A stretch of DNA of 64,000 nucleotides, taken from contig WJXW01000018.1 of assembly GCA_015832175.1 (NCBI GenBank), forward strand, positions 434,001 to 498,000, given 5' to 3'. The notes under the pieces are model-generated. The model had not been told where the DNA came from, ran no database searches, and was given only the letters and a program-made list of their open reading frames with translations. Positions 43,912-53,440 of this stretch are shown here, piece after piece. Made by a program: the position numbers and the translations under genes. This DNA comes from Paraphaeosphaeria minitans. Its lineage: Eukaryota; Ascomycota; Dothideomycetes; Pleosporales; Didymosphaeriaceae. Numbering within the stretch: the stretch's first letter is position 1; every line of letters begins with the position of its first letter.

Positions 43912-45071
43912 TTAATCATCCTCCACATCCAGCTGGTCTGCGGTCACCTCCGTCTCTGCAACTTTCTCAGGCTTCCTTGAATACAACACCTGGTACGACA
44001 GCCAACGCCAATTGTAGGGGATGTTCCGACGTGGTTTTTCCCAGCCCAGGTCGCGAAGGTACCTCATATTGTACGAAGCAATCATGTTACCAACTTTCGG
44101 GGTCCATACATCAGTCCAACAAGCCCGTCCCTCTCTATTACACTCCTCGTCTCCTCGAATCTCTGAAGACTGGAACGTAAACGGGATGGCTGATGCAAAC
44201 GACCCGAGTCTCGGGCGTGATGGCAAGATAATGGTGAGGATCGGAGACTATGGTGATGGGCTGAGGAAGCTGTGCGAGGAATTGAAGATCCGATGTGGTA
44301 TATGCCGGATCGTATGCCACGATCTCTAGAGGCGCGGCAGGGCTGCCAGGTCGCGAGTGCTTCTCGGCGAGGAATTTCGACATGGAACAGGCCAGGAGGT
44401 GCTGCATGTATGCCCCCGTCACGCGGCTCAAAGTCGCTCTGATCCTCGGTAAACAGGGTTCCCAGCGCGTTGCAAACGATGTTCTTGATGCGATGCTGAT
44501 CTGATATCGCGGTGAGTTCGGAGCGCAAGCTCGCCCGTTGGGAGGTCGCCTCCCACGCCTCTCGAGCGTCGGAGAAAGCTCTCAGCTGCGCTTCCGACGC
44601 CGGTGTCTCGCGAGCCCATTTTTGCAATCCAGTCTTTTCCAACGTGAGCGTGTTCGCACAAGCTATCTGATCCTCCTCAGAGGGCAAGTTGGAGAAAACT
44701 GCGTTCAACTTGAATGGTGTAGCTGCTTTCCCAGCCTCCACCATATCTTGGAGCCTTTGCCATGCCACAGACACTTCTCTTAGTGGATGCTCGCGGTTCG
44801 TTCTCTAGCTCAAGTCCCATTGACCGGCACGAAGCGCTTTAATGACGACGGCAGCCGTCTCGTTCTTGCCATCAATTTTTTGACGAGCCAGCGCGACAGT
44901 TTCAGCGGCTGTCTCCAGAAGCTCCCGCGTGAATATGCGCTTGCCGAAAAACTCTCTCTCGAACACGGTGAGGGAAATCGTGGTAGGCGCGGCTCGTGTC
45001 AATACATTGGAAGTATTTGACCAAGGCTCATACCTGACCACGCCGCCAGCGCGTGTTGCTTCCTCCGACAT
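43912..45071 (-). pseudogene. SRR1-like domain gene with two apparent frameshifts
   Basis: Resembles fungal SRR1-domain proteins, a family named from an Arabidopsis circadian/phytochrome-signalling factor and poorly understood in fungi. The N-terminal part is 44805-45071 (YEPWSNTSNVLTRAAPTTIS, FTRELLETAAETVALARQK). It can be joined over a short intron with a weak GTCAAT donor to a frame read from about 44774. That frame contains KNIVCNALGTLF, the SRR1-type start of the core domain. The continuation AYMQHLLACSMSKFLAEKH, EIVAYDPAYTTSDLQFL, TIVSDPHHYLAITPETRVV, ISHPVYVPV is in the next frame. The end, CWTDVWTPKVGNMIASYNMR to the stop at 43912, is in the third. Both changes are +1, and neither leaves room for an intron. 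The first falls on a GGGGG run near 44415, where one G fewer would keep the frame, so assembly or sequencing error is as likely as a true pseudogene. Confidence 0.55.
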
Positions 45072-45160
45072 TGTGCTCGATGGACGTGATAGATAGAATC
45101 GTGGTTTGACAGTTCAAAAATCGGTCAGGAGCCTTAGAGTTGGGTAGAACGGGTCAATAG

Positions 45161-45240
45161 TTGTGGGTTAGCTCGAGAGTTTGTGGGTTGGTTTGAGATT
45201 CTGTGGGTTGGCTCGACACTCTGTGAGCTAGCTCACGACT
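45161..45240. repeat. 20-nt tandem repeat, four copies
   Basis: Units begin exactly at 45161, 45181, 45201 and 45221, with consensus about TTGTGGGTTGGCTCGACACT. The last unit contains a perfect 14-bp palindrome, GTGAGCTAGCTCAC, at 45223-45236. Confidence 0.9.
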
Positions 45241-45894
45241 TTGACAGTCAGACTGAAACTAGACGCACTCACCTGCCAGGTAAGAGCCAACACATCATGT
45301 GGCGGTGTACAAATCGCTCTAAAAGTGATACGCAGTGTCCGCGACCCCACCTACCTATCTTATGGCTGATAATGAGCAAACGGCAGAACGATAAGAAGAA
45401 GTGGTGTAGGTACTCTCGGTCGACTCGATCGTTTGGTGATGATGACCGTGCAAGCCGGCAGGTAAGAGAAGATGGGCCCGTGGCCATGGGTGTCGGGCCA
45501 GGCTGTCTAATGAAGGTTGATGGTATGTCCCGCGGCAATCGAGGTGCTGTATGTAAGCAGGTAGGTAGGTATAGGTATAGCTTGGCGTTGGGCTCTGTGT
45601 TGGTGTTGCAGGCTGTGGCCAGCTACCTAATAGTACTGTACCTTGATCAGGCACCCATGGTGCCGCGGTAGGGTTGAAGCCTCCGTAGTCTTGGCCTAGG
45701 ATGACTTTCTAGTTACGAAGTTTTTATCAAGAATTTGTTTGGTTTAGTTTAGATGAAAAAAAGGTGTGGTTGCGGGGAGGAGATATTCAACATGGTGCTG
45801 GGTGAGATGGTGGGCGTAGATGCTGGACGTGTGGTGAGGTGAGATTCGGCGCCCTTACGAGTCTGCAGGGTAGGAGATGCTGGGTTGGGGATGT

Positions 45895-45938
45895 GGGAGC
45901 GAGAGCGGGAGCGGGAGCGGGAGCAGGAGCAGGAGCGA
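45895..45938. repeat. GGGAGC/GGAGCA purine microsatellite
   Basis: About seven imperfect hexamer units (GCGGGA, then GCAGGA) on the plus strand, all purine except C. It lies just left of the poly-G run. Confidence 0.9.
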
Positions 45939-45952
45939 AGTGTAGGTAGTAT

Positions 45953-45972
45953 GGGGGGGGGGGGGGGGGGGG
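45953..45972 (+). repeat. Uninterrupted run of 20 G
   Basis: Twenty consecutive G followed by TGGG. Such runs are unstable and error-prone in sequencing, so the exact length should be treated as approximate. Confidence 0.9.
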
Positions 45973-46559
45973 TGGGTTGAGATGTGCGGTGAGCAGGGAG
46001 CTTGCGAATGGGAGGATCCGACGTTATGGAAAGAAGACACCGTGGAAAACCCAACGTCACAGATAGGCCTCGCCAGACTAAAGCACAGCAAGTCTTCTTA
46101 ATAAAAATCCTATCGTCCCCACTTAGGTAAGAACCCAAACCCCACGAACGACCCGACACCAAGGAGAGTCCAACCTCTACTCCATCCTTCTCAAGTCCAT
46201 GTCTACCTAGGTACTCTGCTTCAGACCCACGGCCACCCAAACCACACACCCAGCTGTCTCAACACAGGAGAAGTCATCTCGATCCGCAGTCTCAAGCCTG
46301 GCCCCTGGCACGCGTCGTCGGCTTGTCCCGACCAGAGAAGCTCGCGCTTCAATCTGCAATCTCAAGCCCAGCGCATGCCATCCCCCGTCCGTCCAGCTCG
46401 CTCGACCAGAGAAGCTCACGCTTCAATCTGCAATCGCTCGCTCGCCAGACAACTACACCTCTCTCCACCAACCTATTCCTAACCCAGCCAGCCAGCCAGT
46501 CTTAGCGGCGGCCGGTAACGGCAAGGATGCTGTATATCCTCTCCACTCCTCCTCATTTC

Positions 46560-46594
46560 CCTCCCTCCCTCCCTCCCTCCCTCCCTCCCTCCTC
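46560..46594. repeat. (CCCT)n microsatellite
   Basis: About eight CCCT units followed by CCT triplets, immediately downstream of the 46620-47468 gene. Confidence 0.9.
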
Positions 46595-46619
46595 CTCCAA
46601 AAGCACCAGAAAAACAGAC

Positions 46620-47468
46620 TCAAGCCCCCCTCCGCGTAAAAACATACCCACCATCCCACCGCTCAACGCCATACGTCATCCCACTCTTATCCAAGGTCCG
46701 CTGCAGCGTGGGACTCGAGCACAACTTGCGCACGGCAGCCGTGACAGCCTCGACGACGCTGCGCCGCTTGCGATGTACGGTTTCGGGTTCTGGTGGCAGA
46801 GGGGGGAGCGGTTTGTTTGTATCTACGTTCATGTTCATGTTCATGTTCATGTTCGGGTTCGGATTCGGGTTGAAGTTCATGTGCCCATCCGGCTTCTCCA
46901 CGCGCCGCATCGCACGCGGATACACGCCCTCGCAACCCCCAACGTAAAACTCGTTCGGGAGCGCCGCGCGTTGAGCGCGGCGACGAGACGGTGGAGCTTG
47001 AGTGGTGGAACCTACATACTGCGCTGACGCCTCGTCCTCGTCCTCGTCCTCCCACCTCCCGCGGCGAGGCGAAGGTGCAGGCGAAGGTGCAGATTCGCGC
47101 AGACTCCGACGCGGATGGCGATAACTCGCCACCATCCCACCCTCCTCGTCCACGTCCACGAACAGCGTGCCGCGGGAATCAGCGCGCGGCCGGGCGGAAC
47201 GCGGGTCGGCGCGGCGGGCGCGCTCGTAGGCTGCTTGCTCTGCCATGTAGGTGTCGATGTCGGCGATCAGGCTGGCAAGGCGGGGCGTTTCCTTGTGATT
47301 GGGGTTGTAATTGGTTTTGTCCTCGTCCTCGTCCTTCTCCTTCTCCTCCCCCTTTCTCCTCGTCATCGTCGTCCTCCTCCTACCACCGTCCACCCACACG
47401 TCGCGCTGACCAGCAGACGGACGCAGGGTGGTACCGTGGGTGTGCGTGTATGCCCTATGCATGCTCAT
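46620..47468 (-). CDS. Hypothetical protein with Asn-Pro/Asn-Met dipeptide repeats
   Basis: Open frame of 282 residues from the ATG at 47468; an ATG at residue 35 (MTRRKGEEKEKDED) is an alternative start. The N-terminus is basic then acidic. Residues about 55-85 form a helix-like segment KETPRLASLIADIDTYMAEQ. The middle is rich in Arg, Pro and Glu/Asp. A central part, ALPNEFYVGGCEGVYPRAMR, looks globular. It is followed by NFNPNPNPNMNMNMNMNV, encoded by a TTCATG/TTCGGG hexamer microsatellite (46826-46880). Then come PLPPLPPEPE and a C-terminal segment RKRRSVVEAVTAAVRKLCSS ... GMTYGVERWDGGYVFTRRGA that looks folded and conserved. No named domain is recognised. The Pro-rich motif could bind SH3 or WW domains; this is inference. 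Confidence 0.6.
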   Translation of the reverse strand: MSMHRAYTHTHGTTLRPSAGQRDVWVDGGRRRTTMTRRKGEEKEKDEDEDKTNYNPNHKETPRLASLIADIDTYMAEQAAYERARRADPRSARPRADSRGTLFVDVDEEGGMVASYRHPRRSLRESAPSPAPSPRRGRWEDEDEDEASAQYVGSTTQAPPSRRRAQRAALPNEFYVGGCEGVYPRAMRRVEKPDGHMNFNPNPNPNMNMNMNMNVDTNKPLPPLPPEPETVHRKRRSVVEAVTAAVRKLCSSPTLQRTLDKSGMTYGVERWDGGYVFTRRGA

Positions 47469-48185
47469 TAAAAACCGTTACAGCTCGCCGAACGTAGAAT
47501 CCTCACTTGTGCAGTTTGCCGGGGTTTTAGTTTTAATTTTCTGGGGAGGTAGATAGGGTGGGGGGGCAGATTTTGGATGCATTTTGAATTAGGGCGGGGT
47601 GGTGGTGGTGCGAGTCGCTGTGTGCATATGTGCGTATGTGTGAAAGGGAGGGCTTGCGTTGTGAGAGACGGTCTTGTGCGTGGACAATGTGGGCGGGGAG
47701 TGAGGTGAGGTGTCTGAGACCTGCGTGGCGGTCAGCATCGTGCGGCCAAACATTGTGAAAGAGGGCGAATTGTGCCACTTTCCATCTAGAAATGACATGT
47801 GGACGTCAAGTGAAAAAAAAAAGAAAAAAAAGGAAACGGAACAAGCAGAAGACGACGACAGGGAAGCTCGTGCAACAAGAACGGAAACAATTTCAACATT
47901 TCAATTACCAAATTATGTAACTACAGTACCTAGTCTACCGCATGCGCGCCCTACATAGAGGCCACGTGCCCAGCCTTCCGAGGTATATTCGTCGCCAGGC
48001 AAACGCCCCACAGTGGTATATGCTTGCAGAACGGACAGATCGCGAGAGATATGGGAATTCGCAGTGCAGCCAAGAAAACACAGGAAACAAGCAGTGGTAT
48101 ATACCAGAAGGCCAACTCCGAGACATGAACAATCGAGGAGGCCATTCAAGAGAACGCCCATATGTGCATGTGCGGGTGGCTTCGT
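47469..48185. other. Intergenic, 0.7 kb
   Basis: Promoter side of the preceding hypothetical gene and 3' flank of the CBM48 gene. Contains an A-rich tract (AAAAAAAAAGAAAAAAAAGG) at 47813-47832 and no believable gene. Confidence 0.45.
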
Positions 48186-50609
48186 CTAGTTTTTCGAGGA
48201 GAACTTGTCCTTGAGCTTGCCGAAGAATGAACGCCTCTTCTTCTTCTTGTCGGTGGTACCAGACGCGACGCTCTCTGGGGTGTTGGTCTTTGACGGGGCA
48301 GCATCCTTCTTGGGTGTCTCGGGAGTTGACTTTTCAGGGGCAGTGCTCGACTGAACGCCGGTGGTGACGACAGGTTCGGTCTGTGTGTTGGTCGTCGGCT
48401 GCTTTGACATGGGAGAGACATCGCGAGAGTCCACAACCTTCTCAGCAGTAGCCGGCTGAGCAGGTGCACTGGCAGGCGCGTTCAACTTGGCCTCGTCCAG
48501 CACATTGGGCTCGCTGGAAGACTTGAGAGGCTTCGAGTCGACCAACACTTCGTCGGAGAGAGCTGGAGCGGTTGCGCTTGTTGCAGCAGTGACGGTGGGT
48601 GCAGGCTCGCCCGATTCAGTCGCCTTCTTGACCTCGTTGAGCAGCTCAGACTCGACTTCCTTCTTCTCGTGCACGGCCTCTGCGTTGGCAGCAGCCTCGG
48701 GGCTGGCATGCGCCTCCTTCAAGCTCTCAGTGACGACAGCGGGTACTTCACGGGCAGGCTCTTCGCCAGGTGTCTGGTCTGCGTAGAGCGCGTCCGCAAG
48801 CAATTGAGACTCCACTTGCTTCTTCTCCGCGACCGCCGCAGGGTTGGCGGCTGCCTCGGGGCTAGCGTGGGCTTCCCTTTGGCTCTCAGCAACGACTGCG
48901 GGCACCGAATCGGCAGCAGCAGCGGTCTTGCTTTGGTTCCCAATCTCCGAGAGCAGTTCTGACTCCACCTGCTTCTTCTCCGCCACGGCCTCGGGGTTCA
49001 CGGCAGCTTCGGGGCTAACGTGTGCTTCCTTCTGGCTCTCGGCCACGACCGTGGGTACTGCATTGGCAGTCTGGCCCTGGTTTCCGATCTCCGAAAGCAG
49101 TTCCGATTCGACCTGCTTCTTCTCCGCCACGGCCTCGGGATTCGCGGCAGCTTCGGGGCTAACGTGGGCTTCCTTCTGGCTCTCAGCAACGACGCCGGGG
49201 ACGGTGCTGGCAGCGGTGGTGGCCTGGTCGTTCAAACCAACGGCCTCGGCGGCCTGGTCCTTGGCAGCGTATGTAGCGGCAGCGAATGCGCCAGCAGCAC
49301 CAACAACGCCGGCGGCTGCGACCTCGCCGACATGCTTCGCGGTGTCAGCTCCAGCCGACGCGGCCTCGGTGGCCTGCTGAGTGGCAGTCTTCTCGTTGGT
49401 CGAGGTAGCCGGCGCTTCGGGAACCTTGTCCTTCAGCTCCTGCTCAAGCTCCTGCTTCTCCTCAACCGCCTCAGCGTTGGCCGAAGCCTCGGGTTCGAAG
49501 CCAGCGGCCTTCTGGCTGTCCGACACCGTCTCGGGTACGCGAGGTTCTTTCGGGACTAGGGCAGCGAGCGCAGCAGTCGTGCTCGTGGGAGCAGCGGACT
49601 GGATGTGAATGCCCGTATCTTGCTCAACCTTGGCAGCTACGCCCATGGGAAGGCTCGACTCTGGGACGATGCTGCCAGCAAGGGGAGGAAGGCTGAACAT
49701 GCCGCCTTGGGCTTCCCTCTCGGCCTCAGGGGTGAAGACTGGAGCCGCAAGTTGGGGAGGCAGCGCATCCGACTTGTCGTAAGAAGCAGCATCGGTGGTA
49801 GCGGTGCTGGAGACCGTGTTGCCCGTCAATGTGCTGGCGTCGGGAACCTTCTCGCCGGGGGCAAGGTGGATGGGGTTGCCTGGACCTGCGGTCGCGGGGA
49901 TGGGCGCAACGCTGACAGTCGCGTCCTCGGACTCTGGCTCCCTGTTGTGCTTCACGGTAGAATCGATCGTGTGGCTTGTGAGGGTGGAAGGGTCGGGGAC
50001 CTTGTCGCCGGGCGCGAGGGTGACAGGGTTTCCCAATCCCTCGCTAGCAGGGATGGGGTTAACGGAGAAGGCCTGGGGCTCTCGCGACGGAGTGTCGGCG
50101 GGGGGCGTCAGAGGGAAGGCGCCCGGAAGGTCTTCGTTTGCAGGGGTCGGGAGATGGTTGCTCTGGAAGGGAACGGCGGCGGCGAGAGCAGCGGTGGAAG
50201 AAACGGGCGCGGCAGACGAGAGTGTGCTCACGGGCTCTTCCTTGATGTCGTCGGGGATCAGGACATTGTTGAAGTTTCCGGATGCGTCAGCTTCTTTCGG
50301 GGCGGATTCGTTGGTGACCCAGTTGCCGTCGACGACGAACTGTAGATGGAGCGTCAGCACTCGGGCGCGGGAAGCTGCATGGGCAGGCAGCAGGTCAACG
50401 TACCTTGTACTGGTGCTTGGCCTGGGGCAGCTCGACCGTCTTCTTGAAGATGGCGCCTTCCTTCTCCAGCTGGACCGTCTTCTGCCAGTCGTCGAAGGTG
50501 CCCGTCACATAGACATGGTGGGCTTCGTGTTCCCTGGGCGAGGGGGTGAGTGTGGGTCGCGATTTGGCGGGGGCAAGAGTACGTACCAGGTAAAAGTGTA
50601 TTTGCCCAT
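48186..50609 (-). CDS. CBM48/AMPK-glycogen-binding-domain protein (Crp1/Mdg1-like) with internal repeats
   Basis: Three exons (50587-50609, 50404-50533, 48186-50339) give 768 residues. The start yields MGKYTFTWEHEAHHVYVTGT, and the first ~85 residues form a CBM48/AMPK-beta-type domain: VYVTGTFDDWQKTVQLEK, IFKKTVELPQAKHQYKFVVD, GNWVTNESAPKE, ending NNVLIP. This is the layout of yeast Crp1 (cruciform-DNA-binding) and Mdg1 (pheromone-pathway suppressor). The remainder is disordered. Two copies of a GNPVTLAPGDKVPDPSTLT-like unit are followed by about five copies of a ~45-residue repeat with core VVAESQKEAHVSPEAAANPE + AVAEKKQVESELL (DNA 48610-49540). The tail is strongly basic (KKKKRRSFFGKLKDKFSSKN). 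The central AAGVVGAAGAFAAATYAAK is a hydrophobic Ala/Gly stretch. Binding to glycogen or to branched DNA, and location, are inference from relatives. Confidence 0.85.
48610..49540 (-). repeat. Coding tandem repeat in the CBM48 gene
   Basis: Five ~140-bp units encoding the VVAESQKEAHxSPEAAANPE-type repeat. The two units between about 48930 and 49200 are nearly identical in DNA, suggesting recent unequal exchange. The outer units are more diverged. Confidence 0.85.
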
Positions 50610-51456
50610 GTCTCTCGTAGCAATATGTGAGTGCTTGTGCGGGCGAGAAGAGGGGGGTGCACGGGGGGTGAGACGTTTTGTCTATGGCGCGAATTCGGGT
50701 GGTTGGAGAGGATGAATCAGGCGCGTGGATCGGTTGCAAGCGTCAATGCGGCACCGCGGAGATTATCGGATGGGCGATAAGGCAGCGATGTGCGTTTGCG
50801 GGTGAGTGAAGGCACAATGCGCTCGAAGGGGCGGCGAAGAGGTTGCGGACGGGTAGATTGGGCGTGTAGAGAGCGACGGCCAGGGTTTGAGAGGTGGGCG
50901 CAGCGAAGGTCAAAGACTTGCAAGTTGTTGGTCTTGAAGCAAGCTCGGTTCGTAGGGCTTGGCGGGCGACAGGTCTGAGGGGCACTAGACTAGTTAGTAC
51001 TGCAGCAGTGTGGATAGCGTAGCGGGGAACGGGCACCAGCAATCGCATCGCATTGGGTTTGCAGTTTCGAGTCCTGTGTGGTGTGGGCTGAACTGAGCCG
51101 TTGATGGTATTTTGTCTGCGGTGTTGAACTGGCTGGTCCATGGGGTGTTTTGCGTGGGTGGGCTGGGCTGAAGTGGCTGGTCCACGGCGTGCTGGGTCTG
51201 CGAGGTGCGGGTCATGCATGGAGTGTACCTACCAACAAGGTGTGCCACTGGCCGTCGGGCCCACTGACGTCAGCGACCTAACTGTTGATGAGGCAGACCA
51301 CCTGACCGGGCGTTTTCCTCTGCGCGACTGGAAATGGCGTCATCGCATGGCTTCACGGGGCAGGAGCAGTGGCGCGCCTGCCCAAGTTGACCAGGAGCAG
51401 CGCAAGATGCTGTGCCGTCGCTTTCACCGCCAGTCGCCCACGAGTAGATGGTGGAA
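50610..51456. other. Promoter region of the CBM48 gene
   Basis: 847 bp upstream of a minus-strand start codon. Between 51040 and 51200 a TGGTCCA(C/T)GG(G/C)GTG(T/C)T word occurs twice (about 51133 and 51178), part of an imperfect ~45-bp direct duplication containing GGGCTGAAGTGGCTGG. No gene is seen. Confidence 0.4.
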
Positions 51457-52364
51457 AGTATAAAGTGCAGTATGAAGTGCAGTGTGAAGTGCAGTGTGAA
51501 GTGCAGTATAAACTGCTGTATGCACTACTTACCGATAGTATAAAGTGCAGTATAAAGTGTAGTATAAAGTGTAGTATAAAGTGCAGTATAAAGTGCAGTA
51601 TAAAGTGCAGTATAAAGTGCAGTATAAAGTGCAGTGTAAAGTGCAGTATAAAGTGCAGTGTGAAGTGTAGTATAAACTACTGTATACACTGCTCACTAAT
51701 AGTATAAAGTGCAGTATAAAGTGTAGTGTAAAGTGCAGTGTGAAGTGCAGTATAAACTGCTGTATGCACTACTTACTGATAGTATAAAGTGCAGTATGAA
51801 GTGTAGTATAAAGTGTAGTATAAAGTGCAGTATAAAGTGCAGTATAAAGTGCAGTATAAAGTGCAGTGTGAAGTGCAGTATAAAGTGCAGTGTGAAGTGT
51901 AGTGTAAAGTGTAGTATAAACTGCTGTATACACTGCTCACTAATAGTATAAAGTGCAGTATGAAGTGCAGTGTAAAGTGCAGTGTGAAGTGCAGTATAAA
52001 CTGCTGTATGCACTACTTACCGATAGTATAAAGTGTAGTATGAAGTATAGTATAAAGTGTAGTATAAAGTGCAGTATAAAGTGCAGTATAAAGTGCAGTA
52101 TAAAGTGCAGTGTAAAGTGCAGTATAAAGTGCAGTGTGAAGTGTAGTATAAAGTGTAGTATAAACTGCTGTATACACTGCTTACTAATAGTATAAAGTGC
52201 AGTATGAAGTGCAGTGTAAAGTGCAGTGTGAAGTGCAGTATAAACTGCTGTATGCACTGCTCACCGATAGTATGAAGTGCAGTATAAAGTGCAGTATAAA
52301 GTGCAGTATGCACTGCAGTATGAAGTGCTGTATACACTGCTCACCGATAGTATAAACTGCAGTC
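51457..52364. repeat. 12-nt satellite array with ~244-bp higher-order period
   Basis: Almost entirely built from AGTATAAAGTGC dodecamers and variants (TATGAAGTGC, TGTGAAGTGC, TGTAAAGTGC). Two kinds of ~28-nt spacer interrupt it. Type A has TGTATGCACTACTTACCGATAG and ends near 51538, 51782, 52026 and 52270. Type B has TGTATACACTGCTCACTAATAG and ends near 51702, 51946 and 52190. Each type recurs every 244 bp, giving about 3.5 higher-order copies. Long stop-free frames arise on both strands because the unit is a multiple of 3; they are not genes. Confidence 0.95.
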
Positions 52365-52389
52365 TGGATTGCTCAGCAAAGGTAAATAC

Positions 52390-52555
52390 CTGTAGTATGA
52401 CGTGGACGAGAATTGTAGCATGACCTGCAGTATGACCTGGACGAGAATTGTAGCATGACCTGCACAAGAAGGTACTGACTACCTGGTATGGCCTGCACAA
52501 GAATTGTAGCATGGCCTGGACAAGAACAACAAAATTCCACATAGTATGACGGTAT
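52390..52555. repeat. TGTAGCATGACCTG(C/G)A repeat
   Basis: Four or five imperfect copies of a unit of about 30-35 nt containing AGAATTGTAGCATG(A/G)CCTG, directly right of the 12-nt satellite. The spacing is irregular and copies vary by single bases. Confidence 0.8.
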
Positions 52556-52760
52556 GACCTGCACTGCTGCGGCTGCGGCTGCCCTGCCCCTGCCTAGACT
52601 TTGGCCGCCGCTCTGCTCGCGTGCTCGTGTTGCCTCGTTCCTGCCACTTGCCGGACACACCGCTTTACAATCTACCTAGACTACCTGCCTCCCTACGCGT
52701 CATACCCATACCGTAGCTCTTTGTGCGCGCCGGAGCCAGAGGCACATTGCCTTGTGCCCG

Positions 52761-52918
52761 CCTGCCCGCCTGCCAGCCAGTCTGCCTGCCTGCCTGCCTA
52801 CCTGCCTGCCTGCCTACCTGCCTGCCTGTCTGCCTGCCTGCCTGCCTGCCTGCCTGTCTGCCTGTCTACCTGCCTGTATGCCTGTCTACCTGCCTGCCTG
52901 TCTGCCTGTCTGCCCGCC
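52761..52918. repeat. CCTG tetranucleotide microsatellite (with CCTA/TCTG variants)
   Basis: About 38 tetranucleotide units, mainly CCTG, with scattered CCTA and TCTG. It lies between the satellite and the 16-nt array. Confidence 0.95.
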
Positions 52919-53042
52919 CACCCTTTGGCGATGCGCCTGGCCTCTGTCACACGACTCGCAGGCTACAGCTCTGCGAAACACATGTGCATGTTCCAGCACG
53001 CTGCCTGCAGTGGGTGACGAGTGCCGCCAGGAGAAGACGCGA

Positions 53043-53108
53043 CACGCAGAAGGAGCGACTCACCAGAAGAAGCAACACGCAGAAGGAGCGACTCACCAGA
53101 AGAAGCGA
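53043..53108. repeat. 33-nt duplication
   Basis: Two adjacent copies of a 33-mer beginning CACGCAGAAGGAGCGACTCA, leading into the 16-nt array and sharing its CACGCAGAA word. Confidence 0.85.
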
Positions 53109-53120
53109 CAGCAGAAGAAA

Positions 53121-53440
53121 CAACACGCAGAACAAACAACACGCAGAACAAACAACACGCAGAACAAACAACACGCAGAACAAACAACACGCAGAACAAA
53201 CAACACGCAGAACAAACAACACGCAGAACAAACAACACGCAGAACAAACAACACGCAGAACAAACAACACGCAGAACAAACAACACGCAGAACAAACAAC
53301 ACGCAGAACAAACAACACGCAGAACAAACAACACGCAGAACAAACAACACGCAGAACAAACAACACGCAGAACAAACAACACGCAGAACAAACAACACGC
53401 AGAACAAACAACACGCAGAACAAACAACACGCAGAACACG
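53121..53440. repeat. 16-nt tandem array, 20 near-perfect copies
   Basis: Twenty copies of CAACACGCAGAACAAA, almost without variation, which implies recent expansion. Sixteen is not a multiple of three. All three plus frames, and all three minus frames, nevertheless lack stops, so each encodes a 16-residue repeat (e.g. NKQHAEQTTRRTNNTQ). Confidence 0.97.

Larger units (their letters stand above)
45072..46619. other. Intergenic 1.5 kb with several simple repeats
   Basis: Contains a 20-nt tandem repeat, a purine-rich GGGAGC repeat, a run of 20 G and a CCCT repeat, each listed separately. TACCTA-type runs are at 45350-45357 and 45560-45572. Frames crossing these repeats are not believable genes. 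Confidence 0.5.

Noticed and set aside
48482..49608. Several Ser/Ala-rich frames opposite the CBM48 gene
   Set aside because: Shadows of the real minus-strand coding repeat.
51369..52337. Cys/Lys/Ser (KCSIKCSIK) and His/Leu/Phe repeat proteins on both strands
   Set aside because: Produced mechanically by a 12-nt satellite, in which every frame is stop-free; no flanking gene structure.
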